Below the pieces are notes generated by a model. That model did no database searches, was not told the origin of the DNA, and saw only the letters and a program-made list of their open reading frames with translations. From assembly GCA_947585745.1 (NCBI GenBank), contig CANPXF010000006.1, forward strand, positions 28,782 through 92,781: a stretch of 64,000 nt of DNA. Direction: 5' to 3'. The position numbers were made by a program, and so were the translations under genes. The stretch is from an uncultured Clostridia bacterium (GTDB taxonomy: Bacteria > Bacillota > Clostridia > Oscillospirales > Acutalibacteraceae). Shown piece after piece: positions 1 to 8,068 of the stretch. The stretch's first letter is position 1, and the number at the start of each line of letters is the position of its first letter.

Positions 1-509
1 CCCGGGTCTACACGTTCGGGTGAAAAGCCGAGATAAAAGTCTTCTCCGCATTTTAGTCCGCTTCCCTTTTCAAGAATCGGTTTAAGAAGTTCCTCCGTTG
101 TTCCGGGATAAGTAGTGGACTCTAAAACTACCATCATACCTTTTCTTAAATATTTTGAAACAGCTTCTGTAGATGAACGAACATAACTAATATCAGGCTG
201 TTGGTGGGCGTCAAGCGGAGTCGGCACACAAATAGCGACAAAATCAACGTCTTTAATAAAGCTGAAATCAGTAGTAGCTTTAAGCATACCGCTCTCAACA
301 AGCTCCTTTAAATCCGAATCAACAACGTCGCCGATATAATTCTGACCGCTGTTAACCATATCAACCTTTTCTTTCTGAACATCAAAACCTATGGTAGAAA
401 ATCCGTGCTTAGCCTTGTCGACAGCCAAAGGCAATCCGACATAACCTAAACCGCATACTCCCATTTTAAGGGTTTTATTCTTTATTTTTTCAATAAGCTG
501 TTCTTTCAC
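1..509 (-). CDS. wbpA: Nucleotide-sugar dehydrogenase, WbpA type (3' end outside window)
   Basis: This is the N-terminal part of a UDP-GlcNAc/GDP-Man 6-dehydrogenase; the rest lies beyond the left edge. I translated it by hand from a GTG at 509, preceded by GAGG at a good distance. The first 30 residues carry the Rossmann motif GVCGLGYVGLPLA, and further on are CVPTPLD, LESTTYPGTTEE and FSPERVDPG, all typical of the UDP-sugar dehydrogenase family. The family oxidises C6 of a UDP-hexose to a uronic acid with two NAD+. The start lies 5 bp after the stop of the aminotransferase gene, so it belongs to the same operon. With the WbpB-, WbpD- and WbpE-like genes downstream in coordinates, UDP-GlcNAc is the likely substrate; this is inference. 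Confidence 0.85.
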   Translation of the reverse strand, partial: MKEQLIEKIKNKTLKMGVCGLGYVGLPLAVDKAKHGFSTIGFDVQKEKVDMVNSGQNYIGDVVDSDLKELVESGMLKATTDFSFIKDVDFVAICVPTPLDAHQQPDISYVRSSTEAVSKYLRKGMMVVLESTTYPGTTEELLKPILEKGSGLKCGEDFYLGFSPERVDP

Positions 510-514
510 AATGT

Positions 515-1657
515 TTACCTCACTTTATCTAACGCAGTCTTTAAACAACTGCAAACTTTTTCTATATCCTCATCTGTCAAATACGGATGTATGGGCAGAC
601 TTAATACTGTTTTACATAACTCTTCCGTTACAGGACAATCCGCATTTGAGCTATCTGTTTTCTCAAACGCGCCTTGCGAGTGCATAGGTCTCGCGTAATA
701 AACCATACTCGGAATTTCTGATTTTTTTAATTCTGACTGTAAAAAAGACCTGTCAACTCCGTCAGGCAACTGTACCGTATACTGAGCCCAACTGCTGTAA
801 AAATCATTGTCAATTTTGGGTAGTAATAAATCAGTATCCTTTAGCATTTCATTATATTTTTCTGCTGATTTATTAATTGAGTCAAGTTCATAATCTTCAA
901 ACGCCTTTAACTTTGGAAGCAGTATAGCCGCCTGAATAGTGTCAAGTCTGCTGTTCATACCGACAAGAACATTATTGTACTTATCATTACCGCTCTTTCC
1001 GTGAACAGCGTAACTTCTTAAAAGCGCCGCCCATTCATCATTATCTGTAAAAACGGCTCCGCCGTCACCGTAGCAACCAAGAGGTTTTGCGGGGAAAAAG
1101 CTCGTTGTTGAAATATCTCCGAAACTACAGGCTTTCTTGCCGTTTATTCTTCCGCCGAATCCCTGTGCTCCGTCTTCAAGAAGCAGAAGATTGTACTTTT
1201 GGCATACAGGCTTTATGGCGTTGTAATCAGCAGGCAATCCAAATAAATCAACCGCGACAACTACCTTGGGTGTGTATTTGCCGTCTGCAATAACTTTTTC
1301 AACAGCTTTTTCAAGCTTTTCGGAGTCTATATTATATGTACGTTTATCAACATCCACAAATATAGGCGTTGCTCCCGCAAGCGCGGGACATTCTCCGCTT
1401 GAGAAGAAAGTAAAATCAGGAACAAATACCGCGTCCCCCTCGCCTATTCCCCATACCATTAAAGCTAAGGTAAGGGCGTCGGTACCGTTAGCGCAGGTTA
1501 CGCAGTGTTTAACACCGACATATCCCGCAAGCCTTTCCTCCAATTCCTTTACCTGAGGTCCGGATATAAAGCGCGAAGATGTAATAGTTTCATTGACGGC
1601 ACAATCAATTTTATCTTTTAAAGCCTTATATTGTTTTTTTAAATCTCTAAACTCCAA
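515..1657 (-). CDS. wbpE: DegT/DnrJ/EryC1 family sugar aminotransferase, WbpE-like
   Basis: A 380-residue PLP-dependent nucleotide-sugar aminotransferase of full family length. Visible family signatures are the N-terminal FRDLKKQYKALK, the substrate loop CANGTDAL, VDLFGLPADY, the EDGAQGFGG segment and the PLP-lysine region TTSFFPAKPLGCYGDGGA. The only in-frame start is TTG at 1657, because an in-frame TGA lies three codons upstream; a GGAG sits 11 bases before it. In the Wbp pathway this enzyme aminates C3 of UDP-3-keto-GlcNAcA with glutamate, while WbpB supplies the ketone. The neighbouring WbpA-, WbpB- and WbpD-like genes support that role over general DegT sugar amination. Confidence 0.85.
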   Translation of the reverse strand: MEFRDLKKQYKALKDKIDCAVNETITSSRFISGPQVKELEERLAGYVGVKHCVTCANGTDALTLALMVWGIGEGDAVFVPDFTFFSSGECPALAGATPIFVDVDKRTYNIDSEKLEKAVEKVIADGKYTPKVVVAVDLFGLPADYNAIKPVCQKYNLLLLEDGAQGFGGRINGKKACSFGDISTTSFFPAKPLGCYGDGGAVFTDNDEWAALLRSYAVHGKSGNDKYNNVLVGMNSRLDTIQAAILLPKLKAFEDYELDSINKSAEKYNEMLKDTDLLLPKIDNDFYSSWAQYTVQLPDGVDRSFLQSELKKSEIPSMVYYARPMHSQGAFEKTDSSNADCPVTEELCKTVLSLPIHPYLTDEDIEKVCSCLKTALDKVR

Positions 1658-1663
1658 ACCAAA

Positions 1664-2254
1664 TCATTCTCCAATTAAAAATTTATATAACTCATCGGGA
1701 TAATTAAAATATTTATAATCAATTCCAAGTGAGTCAAATTGCTCTTTGTTTCCAAGCCCGTATCCTACCATAACAGCATTGACGCCGTTTATTTCGGCAG
1801 TTTTTAAATCTTGTATGGAATCTCCTATTACCGTAACCTTTTTGTCGGTAATATTCTCATTTATCCAATCAAATTTACTTCCGTCTTTAACCACAATTAC
1901 GGGAATATCAAGCCCCAAACGTCTTAACTGCCATTTTAAATTTTGAGGATTTCTTCTTTTTGTAAAAAGAAACGTATCATTTTGAAATAAATTTTTAGTT
2001 TCTTTTAAACCAAAATACAGCTTGTCAAGCTTTAGTAATTCTTTTGATTCAAGCATTTCTGCCTTATCCTCAAAATAACTTTTCGGCAATGATTTACCGA
2101 GTTTTTCAGCAAGTAAACCGTCTTTTTTTAACTCTTTTTTTATGCTTTTATATTCCGAAATTGTGAGGTTGTTTATGCCTAATAATTTACAAAATACGGA
2201 ATAAAATCGTTGCCAAGGGTCAAGGAGAGTTCCGTCAAAATCAATTAATCTCAT
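1664..2254 (-). CDS. HAD-superfamily hydrolase
   Basis: A haloacid-dehalogenase fold phosphatase of about 196 residues. Motif I is RLIDFDGTLLDP at the N terminus, motif II is FLFTKR, and motif III/IV is VTVIGDSIQDLKTA. The reading frame opens at 2272, but ATG 2254 is preferred because GAGGAG lies 10 bases upstream and the protein then begins directly at MRLIDFDG. It overlaps the end of the ATP-grasp gene by 14 bp, implying translational coupling. Such phosphatases in glycan loci usually dephosphorylate a sugar- or polyol-phosphate intermediate, but nothing in the sequence fixes the substrate. Confidence 0.8.
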   Translation of the reverse strand: MRLIDFDGTLLDPWQRFYSVFCKLLGINNLTISEYKSIKKELKKDGLLAEKLGKSLPKSYFEDKAEMLESKELLKLDKLYFGLKETKNLFQNDTFLFTKRRNPQNLKWQLRRLGLDIPVIVVKDGSKFDWINENITDKKVTVIGDSIQDLKTAEINGVNAVMVGYGLGNKEQFDSLGIDYKYFNYPDELYKFLIGE

Positions 2255-3194
2255 TCTCAAATATCTCCTCAAAATATCTGTACATAATTTTTTTATTGGG
2301 GACTAAATTGACGTCACTTTTTGAAATCCTTTCACCCGTTAACATTTTTACAGTAAGCATCGGCACATCAAGTCCGGAAGCAACCGTAAGCGGTAATCCT
2401 CCCGACGGATACCTTAAATTTGTATCTATAAAATAAGGAATACCGTTTTTTACTATATACTGAAAATTTACGCATCCGCAAAATTTCCAGCTTTCTGCTA
2501 TTTTTTTTATATATTCTGAAACATCAAAATTATGCGAATTTTGAGTAATTCTAACAGCTCCGCCTATTGTTTTAAGTCTTTTTCTTTGATTGTATCCTAT
2601 GAGATTTCCCTCTCTGTCAAAAAGACAATCCAATGTATACTCATCGCCTTTTATAAGTTCAAAGAAAGACAAATCATTATAGGTTTTTGCGTAAGCTTTA
2701 TGAATACTTTGGTTATCAATAATCAACGAGCCCGCGCTTCCGCTTCCAAGATTACGTTTCATAAAAATAGGATAATCACAATCAAAATCTTCAATCAGCT
2801 TTGGTACGCTGATACCCGCCTTTTGAAATTCCCTATTCATATTAACTTTATCGTCGAGAGCCTCAAATGTTTCTTTCGGGGATACGATAAAGCGTGCTCG
2901 TGTATTTTTTCTAAGCTTGTCCTCGTTTTTGGATACTGCTTCTATTTCTCTTGAATGTGTAGGAAGATATATATCAATATGTTCACGGTTTAAAAGTACG
3001 ATAAGTTTTTCAATAAAAGATGAATCATTTGAATTTGGAAGTTCAAACTGCTTTTCCACAAAAAACTTTCCTGCGGATATTTTAGCGCTGTCCGCTCCGC
3101 AAACATAAATATAATCGTGTTTTTTAAACTGTTTTGCAAGATAAACGCCGGTTAAACCACCGTTACTTCCGATGAGGACTTTAATCTTTTTCAT
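2241..3194 (-). CDS. ATP-grasp ligase, carbamoyl-phosphate-synthase-like
   Basis: A 317-residue protein with the layout of stand-alone ATP-grasp ligases. It has an N-terminal pre-ATP-grasp Rossmann-like part (MKKIKVLIGSNGGLTGVYLA), a central ATP-grasp region with PIFMKRNLGSGSAG as the phosphate-binding loop, and the metal-binding segment FIDTNLRYPSGGLPL near the C terminus. These enzymes form an acyl-phosphate and then couple it to an amine or thiol. It starts at an ATGA overlap with wbpD and has its own GAGG site. A second ATP-grasp gene lies at 4910. In this locus the pair could attach an amine or amino acid to a uronic-acid carboxylate; that is inference. Confidence 0.75.
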   Translation of the reverse strand: MKKIKVLIGSNGGLTGVYLAKQFKKHDYIYVCGADSAKISAGKFFVEKQFELPNSNDSSFIEKLIVLLNREHIDIYLPTHSREIEAVSKNEDKLRKNTRARFIVSPKETFEALDDKVNMNREFQKAGISVPKLIEDFDCDYPIFMKRNLGSGSAGSLIIDNQSIHKAYAKTYNDLSFFELIKGDEYTLDCLFDREGNLIGYNQRKRLKTIGGAVRITQNSHNFDVSEYIKKIAESWKFCGCVNFQYIVKNGIPYFIDTNLRYPSGGLPLTVASGLDVPMLTVKMLTGERISKSDVNLVPNKKIMYRYFEEIFENEIN

Positions 3195-3814
3195 AAGACA
3201 ATCCTCATTTCACAAATCAGTTTATTTAGGGCAAATAATATTACCCCCCCCCGAATTTCTTTAAGAGAATTATTTTCTAAAGTATACTCTCTACAGCAAT
3301 CCGGGCATATTAAATTTTCGCCAAGTACATTTCCGCATTCGCAAACCCAGCCGATTTGCTTTGCGGGAACTCCCGCCATTAAGGCGTAAGGCTTAACATT
3401 TTTTGTCACTACTGCTCCCGCGGCAATTGTACACCACTCTCCCAGCTCGTGACCGCATACTATAGTGGCATTAGCTCCTATAGTAGCTCCCTTTCGTATA
3501 AGTGTCTTTTTGTAACCTTGCGGACCTTTAGGATATTTTGCACGAGGAGTGAGGTCATTAGTAAAAACCATTGACGGACCGCAGAAAACAAAATCCTCAA
3601 GCTCTACCCCTTCGTAAACGGAAACATTGTTTTGTATTTTTACGCCGTTTCCTATTTTTACATTATTGGAGATATTAACATTCTGTCCGAAAGAACAGTT
3701 TTCCCCTATAACGGCACCGCTTTGTATATGGCTGAAATGCCAAACCTTTGTACCTTTTCCTATTTTTACATTATCATCTGTGTAACTGCTCTCATGAACA
3801 AAATAATCACACAT
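3191..3814 (-). CDS. wbpD: WbpD-like UDP-2-acetamido-3-amino-uronate N-acetyltransferase
   Basis: A left-handed beta-helix acyltransferase with the strong WbpD opening YFVHESSYTDDNVKIGKG followed by KVWHFSHIQ, then hexapeptide repeats and a C-terminal CECGN...CPDC zinc-ribbon-like pair. ATG 3814 matches the usual family start; the frame also opens at TTG 3820. It overlaps the wbpB stop by 8 bp. The protein would acetylate the 3-amino group made by the WbpB/WbpE pair. Oddity: a run of nine G (minus strand) lies after residue ~183, just past where the family usually ends. With nine G the frame runs on about a dozen residues into an exact ATGA overlap with the next gene; with eight G it would stop at once. 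Confidence 0.85.
   Translation of the reverse strand: MCDYFVHESSYTDDNVKIGKGTKVWHFSHIQSGAVIGENCSFGQNVNISNNVKIGNGVKIQNNVSVYEGVELEDFVFCGPSMVFTNDLTPRAKYPKGPQGYKKTLIRKGATIGANATIVCGHELGEWCTIAAGAVVTKNVKPYALMAGVPAKQIGWVCECGNVLGENLICPDCCREYTLENNSLKEIRGGVILFALNKLICEMRIVL
3244..3252 (-). repeat. Homopolymeric (G)9 tract in wbpD
   Basis: Nine consecutive C on the plus strand, read as G9 in the gene. This is the longest G/C run seen in the window and lies in AT-rich DNA. One base fewer would give CGG GGG GGG TAA and truncate the C-terminal tail. One base more would give a different short tail. It has the form of a slipped-strand contingency tract. Confidence 0.85.
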
Positions 3815-4892
3815 TATCAAACTCGCCTTTCATATCTATACTTGCGAAGTTTTTAAGAGGGAGTTTAACAGGCTCTCCTGTTTTTACACTCTTATAAATA
3901 GCAAGTATCATTTCAAGAGCATTTCTGCCGGCATATGCGTCAACATAAGGTCTGCGATTGTTTTTTACAGAGTCAATCACATCAGCGTACAAGCTTGTGT
4001 GACCGTTACCATAAACATTGCTTGTCTGTTCTTCAAGTCCTTTATTTTCAAGGTCCGCGTCGGTTTCATCGGCAAAATCCCAAACATCTATGTTATTAGT
4101 TGACTTTCCGCCAAGCTTTACGGTACCGTTTTCACCAAATAAATACAGGGTTTCTTCAAGATTTCTCGGATAAACGTTAGTTGTTCCCTCTATTGTTGCG
4201 ACTGCACCGTTTTTAAAGGTTACAACCGCCATACCGACATCTTCAGCCTCAAGATACGGATGTTGGTTTTGTCTGGTGACCCCGAACACGGTTTCAACAT
4301 CGTTTCCGAACATCCAACGCAACAGGTCAATTCCGTGTATACATTGGTTCATAAGACAACCGCCGTCTTCAGCCCATGTTCCGCGCCAAGGAGCCTGGTC
4401 GTAATACTGCTTATTTCTGTTCCAGCGCACGTGAATACTTCCGTGGGAAAGCTTTCCGAAACGTCCTAATTCAAGCGCCTTTCTTGTTTTTTGAACAGCA
4501 ATATTAAACCTGTTTTGATGGCACGCGCTGACTACTACACCCTTTTCTTCACTTCGTCGTATAATTTCGTCAGCATCTTTCATAGACATAGCCATTGGCT
4601 TTTCAATAATAACATTAACACCGTTATCAATACAAAACAAGGCAATTTCAGCGTGAACTCCGCTGCTTGTTGCAATCGCTATCAACTCAAGTTCAGGATG
4701 ACTTTTAATCATTTCTTTGTAATCTACATATCTCTTGATGGAAGTATCGTTATGTAAATTATGTTTTTCGAGAAGACTTTCCATATTATTCGGTTCAATG
4801 TCGCATACAGCAACAAGCTCTAAATTATTATTAATAACCGCTTTAATATGATTAGTTGCGATTCGCCCGCAGCCAATAAGTGCATACTTCAT
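3807..4892 (-). CDS. wbpB: Gfo/Idh/MocA oxidoreductase, WbpB-like
   Basis: A 361-residue NAD(P)-dependent oxidoreductase. It opens with the nucleotide-binding motif ALIGCGRIATNHIKA and has the family EKP motif intact in VIIEKPMAMSMKDAD, followed by ACHQNRFN and the C-terminal domain segment AEDGGCLMNQCIHGIDLLRW. WbpB oxidises C3 of UDP-GlcNAcA to the 3-ketone that WbpE aminates. An AGGAG site precedes ATG 4892 by 8 bases. It lies between an ATP-grasp gene and wbpD in one minus-strand operon. Other Gfo/Idh sugar dehydrogenases are possible, but the set of neighbours favours the WbpB role. Confidence 0.85.
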   Translation of the reverse strand: MKYALIGCGRIATNHIKAVINNNLELVAVCDIEPNNMESLLEKHNLHNDTSIKRYVDYKEMIKSHPELELIAIATSSGVHAEIALFCIDNGVNVIIEKPMAMSMKDADEIIRRSEEKGVVVSACHQNRFNIAVQKTRKALELGRFGKLSHGSIHVRWNRNKQYYDQAPWRGTWAEDGGCLMNQCIHGIDLLRWMFGNDVETVFGVTRQNQHPYLEAEDVGMAVVTFKNGAVATIEGTTNVYPRNLEETLYLFGENGTVKLGGKSTNNIDVWDFADETDADLENKGLEEQTSNVYGNGHTSLYADVIDSVKNNRRPYVDAYAGRNALEMILAIYKSVKTGEPVKLPLKNFASIDMKGEFDNV

Positions 4893-4909
4893 AAATGTTT
4901 CTCCTACTT

Positions 4910-5977
4910 CTAAAAACTTATTAGATTATCATTTTTATCAAAGAAAATTTCTTCATGTCTGCGAATCATACGTACACCATAATTTATCTTCGGTAATTCA
5001 AAATTCATATTTAACCAACTTAAAATTCCTAAGTACGGGAGATTTACACCGGCGGCGCAACAGGATACAATAGCACCGGTTAACCGCGGATTAACTTCAA
5101 GCAACCTTGGAATACCATTTTTATCACATTTAAAATCAAAGCCAATATTACCGCTGAGATTCAATTTCTTTACAACATCTTTACAGTAATTCTCTATATA
5201 TTCATTTTTTTCTATTACACACTGCATAGGATTACTGCTCACTACTACAACCGATCTACGTCCGATACTCAATATTACCTCACCGTCTTTTGCCAAAATA
5301 TCAACACTAAATTCAAAACCGGGGAGATTTTCCATTATAACCATTCTACAGGGCCAGGGATTAATCGATTTTAGTATTCCTTCAATATCGCTGTAACTGC
5401 ATATCATACCGTTCGGCTTATTCTCGAAAAATTCTGTTGCCATTTCATCATACGGCAAAATAACTCTTATTGCACGGCTACCGTTTCCGATTTCCTGTTT
5501 TACGCAAAATGAATTATTAGGATAACCAAGCTTTTTTGCGTATTCTTCGGCTTGTTCCCATTTTTCAGCGACATAAAATTCGGGAACCTCCATACCTTTT
5601 TTCTTTAATTCAGACAATAAATTTGCCTTATTATTTACGATTTCTATTTTATCGTAATCCATAGCAGCAACCGTAGTGCCAATTTCTTTAAATTTCTCTT
5701 TGTTTTTTGAAAGTGTATGTATTTCTCTTGTAACACACGGAACTAAAAGGTCAACACTCTCTTTTTCACAAATTTCAAGTATTTTATCCAAAAAGTCAGG
5801 ACTTTTGGCAGCCGGTATAGGATAAAAAGCATCAAACTGATGTCTGCAAGAAGCATATGGATTCATATCAGCTCCGATATATCTAAAATTAGGGTCATTT
5901 GCGTACTTTAAACAGTGTAAAATACCCGGCATTCCCGGCGATCCGCCACCAGTAAACAATATAGTTTTTCTTTTCAT
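4910..5977 (-). CDS. ATP-grasp ligase (second copy)
   Basis: A 355-residue ATP-grasp enzyme related in layout to the one at 2241. It has an N-terminal ILFTGGGSPGMPGILHCLK, a nucleotide-loop region CVKQEIGNGSRAIRV, an ATP-grasp strand FEFSVDILAKDGEVI and the metal-binding end LLEVNPRLTGAIVSCCAAG. ATG 5977 follows a strong AAGGAGG. Related proteins ligate amino or carboxylate groups, for example carbamoyl-phosphate synthase large-subunit-like enzymes. Its product is unknown; its place among uronic-acid genes suggests amide formation on the glycan or its precursor. Confidence 0.75.
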   Translation of the reverse strand: MKRKTILFTGGGSPGMPGILHCLKYANDPNFRYIGADMNPYASCRHQFDAFYPIPAAKSPDFLDKILEICEKESVDLLVPCVTREIHTLSKNKEKFKEIGTTVAAMDYDKIEIVNNKANLLSELKKKGMEVPEFYVAEKWEQAEEYAKKLGYPNNSFCVKQEIGNGSRAIRVILPYDEMATEFFENKPNGMICSYSDIEGILKSINPWPCRMVIMENLPGFEFSVDILAKDGEVILSIGRRSVVVVSSNPMQCVIEKNEYIENYCKDVVKKLNLSGNIGFDFKCDKNGIPRLLEVNPRLTGAIVSCCAAGVNLPYLGILSWLNMNFELPKINYGVRMIRRHEEIFFDKNDNLISF

Positions 5978-5989
5978 AATATCCTCCTT

Positions 5990-6722
5990 TTAATACGGTT
6001 TGTTAAGTACACTTTTTAAATCAGTAAAATTATCTTCAAAGGTTATATACCTGTCACTATTTGCTCTGCTAATAAAATTTTGTATTGTTTTCGTCATAGA
6101 TGTTTCCTCGTCGTGATACCAAAATGCGTGAGTCAAAATATGTAAACGTTCATATCTTTCACTACTTATAATCTCCTCGACCGGTTCACGCCATCTTCTT
6201 CTTGAATCAGAAAGATATTTAAAATCTTTAAAGTAAACTTTACTGTAACTATTAATTATTTTAGGAATTTCTAAATTTGACTCTAATATAGCTTTACTCG
6301 GCCTATGCATAGAAACAGTTTTTACAGGCATTTGAATAACTTCACTTAATATTTCTGCTTCCTTAATAATAGCCTTTATAATTTTATCCTTATCGCCTAC
6401 AATATCAGGATAATTTAACTCATCAAAGTGTAACCCTATATCGTGACCTAAACTTATTATCTGTTTTAAACAGTCCGTATTTTTTCTTGAAAAGACATTA
6501 TAAAAATCACTTGTTAACAGTACAAAATAAGTACTTTTTATACCCCCCCGCACGATTTTCCACATTAGCGAGTTGAAGCGCCTTTTCTATATCATTATCA
6601 ATATCGTGACGCAGTATAACGCTTTTACTTTCTTTTTCCCAGTTGAAATAATCTGTAAATTCATATTGATGCTCTTTTAATAAATTTAATAACTCTTTGT
6701 ATGAGTTGTAAGTAAATAACAT
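5990..6722 (-). pseudogene. Polysaccharide-deacetylase-like gene split by a (G)7 tract (phase-off or broken)
   Basis: Two overlapping frames together make one protein. The first (6722-6507) begins MLFTYNSYKELL and holds ILRHDIDNDIEKALQLA, the metal-binding HDxD-type motif of the NodB/deacetylase superfamily. The second (ending at 5990) continues IKSTYFVLLTSDFYNVFS, LGHDIGLHFDE and the HRPSK segment. The frames change exactly at a run of seven G at 6543-6549. With six or nine G the two halves would read through as about 243 residues (733 minus 1 equals 244 codons). AAAGG precedes ATG 6722. The protein would remove an acyl group from a glycan or precursor. As written the gene is off; a reversible slip is more likely than ordinary decay because both halves are otherwise clean. 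Confidence 0.8.
6543..6549 (-). repeat. (G)7 tract at the frameshift point
   Basis: Seven C on the plus strand, read as G7 in the deacetylase-like gene. Codons run GCG GGG GGG TAT in the upstream frame and CGG GGG GGT ATA in the downstream frame. Losing one G, or gaining two, joins the two frames. Confidence 0.85.
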
Positions 6723-6775
6723 AATAAAAACCTTTCTACATTTATTAAGATGAAAATATAATTTTTAATTACTTT

Positions 6776-8068
6776 TTATTCTTTTATTATATCATTTAAT
6801 ACAACATCTAACTTTTCTGCAATATTATCATAATCATACTCATTTGCTTTTTCAGTATTCGGAGCATATAACATTTTTTTACCATTTAGTTTCCTGTCAT
6901 ACTGCATTAATAAGTAATTTTTAAGTTTTTCTACACCGTCTTTTTGAAAGTGCACAACTGCTATACCAAGATTAAGTTCTTCAACAAATTCCATTGCGTA
7001 GCTTCGTTCATTTTCTCCATATGTAACACAAACTATTGGTTTCTTAGATAAAATATACTCGTAATACTTTGCTCCAAATCCACCTGTACCGGCATTTGAA
7101 AATGCCAATAGGCAGTCGGATTTTTGTTGTATTTTTAGAGCCTCTGCTCTGGAAACAAACCCGCTATTCTTTAAAAACTTTTCTACACCGTATTTTTTCG
7201 CATAATTTTCTGCAAGATAAATATTTCCTCCCGCACAATCAATTGAACATTTAAAATCCGGATGTTGTTTCATACATTCTCGTATTGCCTCGAAAAGCAT
7301 ATTGAATTCACTGCCATCCGAATATAATGTTCCAGTAAAGCCGAGATGTAAAACATCATCGTTATGAGAATAATTTTTTTCCGCATAATCAACTTTTGAA
7401 AATCCATTTGAAATAACAATAAGTTTTCCTACATCATCTCCTATAAGAGAATAAAAACGATCAATCATTACAGGAATTACTACTGATATTAAATCAGCTT
7501 TAGGTAAAACTTTACGCATTATCTTCTTTTCCTTATGTGTTACATCACGGTTATCATCATAAAACGGCAAATCACGAAAATCACTTATCCATTTGCATTT
7601 TAATTTTTTCTTCAGTTCATAACCAAACAACATTTCAATAAACGGACAGGCTGATGAAATAACTACATCTATTTTTGTATTTTTAGGTATAACATTTTTT
7701 ACTATGTAGGATGCGTACCGTTTTGACTTTCTTTTCATAGACGCAAACATTACCTTATTCTTTAACCTGCGAATAAAGGTATCATTAGGAGCACTATTTG
7801 TACTCATATCTCCGGTTTGCCAATCATCGCCTGTAGCCCCGTTAAAATGCTTAACCGCTAATTTTTCATATCCTGTTTTCTGATTAACGCGTGCTACTAA
7901 AATATTATCTTCCTTTGATACAGAAACGTTCATATCCATATCATCAAGAGGTTGAGTGACAACTATTATATTATGCTTTTTTGAAAGACGCGCGGATAAA
8001 TTTGTCCAGCGCACTGATGCAATGTTTTTGTCCTGTTTATAAAAAGGCGTAACGATTAGAATATTCAT
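6776..8068 (-). CDS. Glycosyltransferase, family 4-like (GT-B)
   Basis: A 430-residue GT-B glycosyltransferase. The N-terminal half opens MNILIVTPFYKQDKNIASV, and the acceptor domain includes ISDFRDLPFYDDN. The donor half has LHLGFTGTLYSDGSEFNML followed by DCLLAFSNAGTGGFGAKYYEY, where the family usually has its nucleotide-sugar-binding Glu-rich motif. It shares a 4-bp overlap with the GT2 gene upstream at 8065-8068. Donor and acceptor cannot be read from the sequence. The length and frame are intact. Confidence 0.75.
   Translation of the reverse strand: MNILIVTPFYKQDKNIASVRWTNLSARLSKKHNIIVVTQPLDDMDMNVSVSKEDNILVARVNQKTGYEKLAVKHFNGATGDDWQTGDMSTNSAPNDTFIRRLKNKVMFASMKRKSKRYASYIVKNVIPKNTKIDVVISSACPFIEMLFGYELKKKLKCKWISDFRDLPFYDDNRDVTHKEKKIMRKVLPKADLISVVIPVMIDRFYSLIGDDVGKLIVISNGFSKVDYAEKNYSHNDDVLHLGFTGTLYSDGSEFNMLFEAIRECMKQHPDFKCSIDCAGGNIYLAENYAKKYGVEKFLKNSGFVSRAEALKIQQKSDCLLAFSNAGTGGFGAKYYEYILSKKPIVCVTYGENERSYAMEFVEELNLGIAVVHFQKDGVEKLKNYLLMQYDRKLNGKKMLYAPNTEKANEYDYDNIAEKLDVVLNDIIKE

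Noticed and set aside
2532..2954. 140-residue plus-strand open frame
   Set aside because: It lies entirely opposite the conserved ATP-grasp gene and has no ribosome site or recognisable motif.
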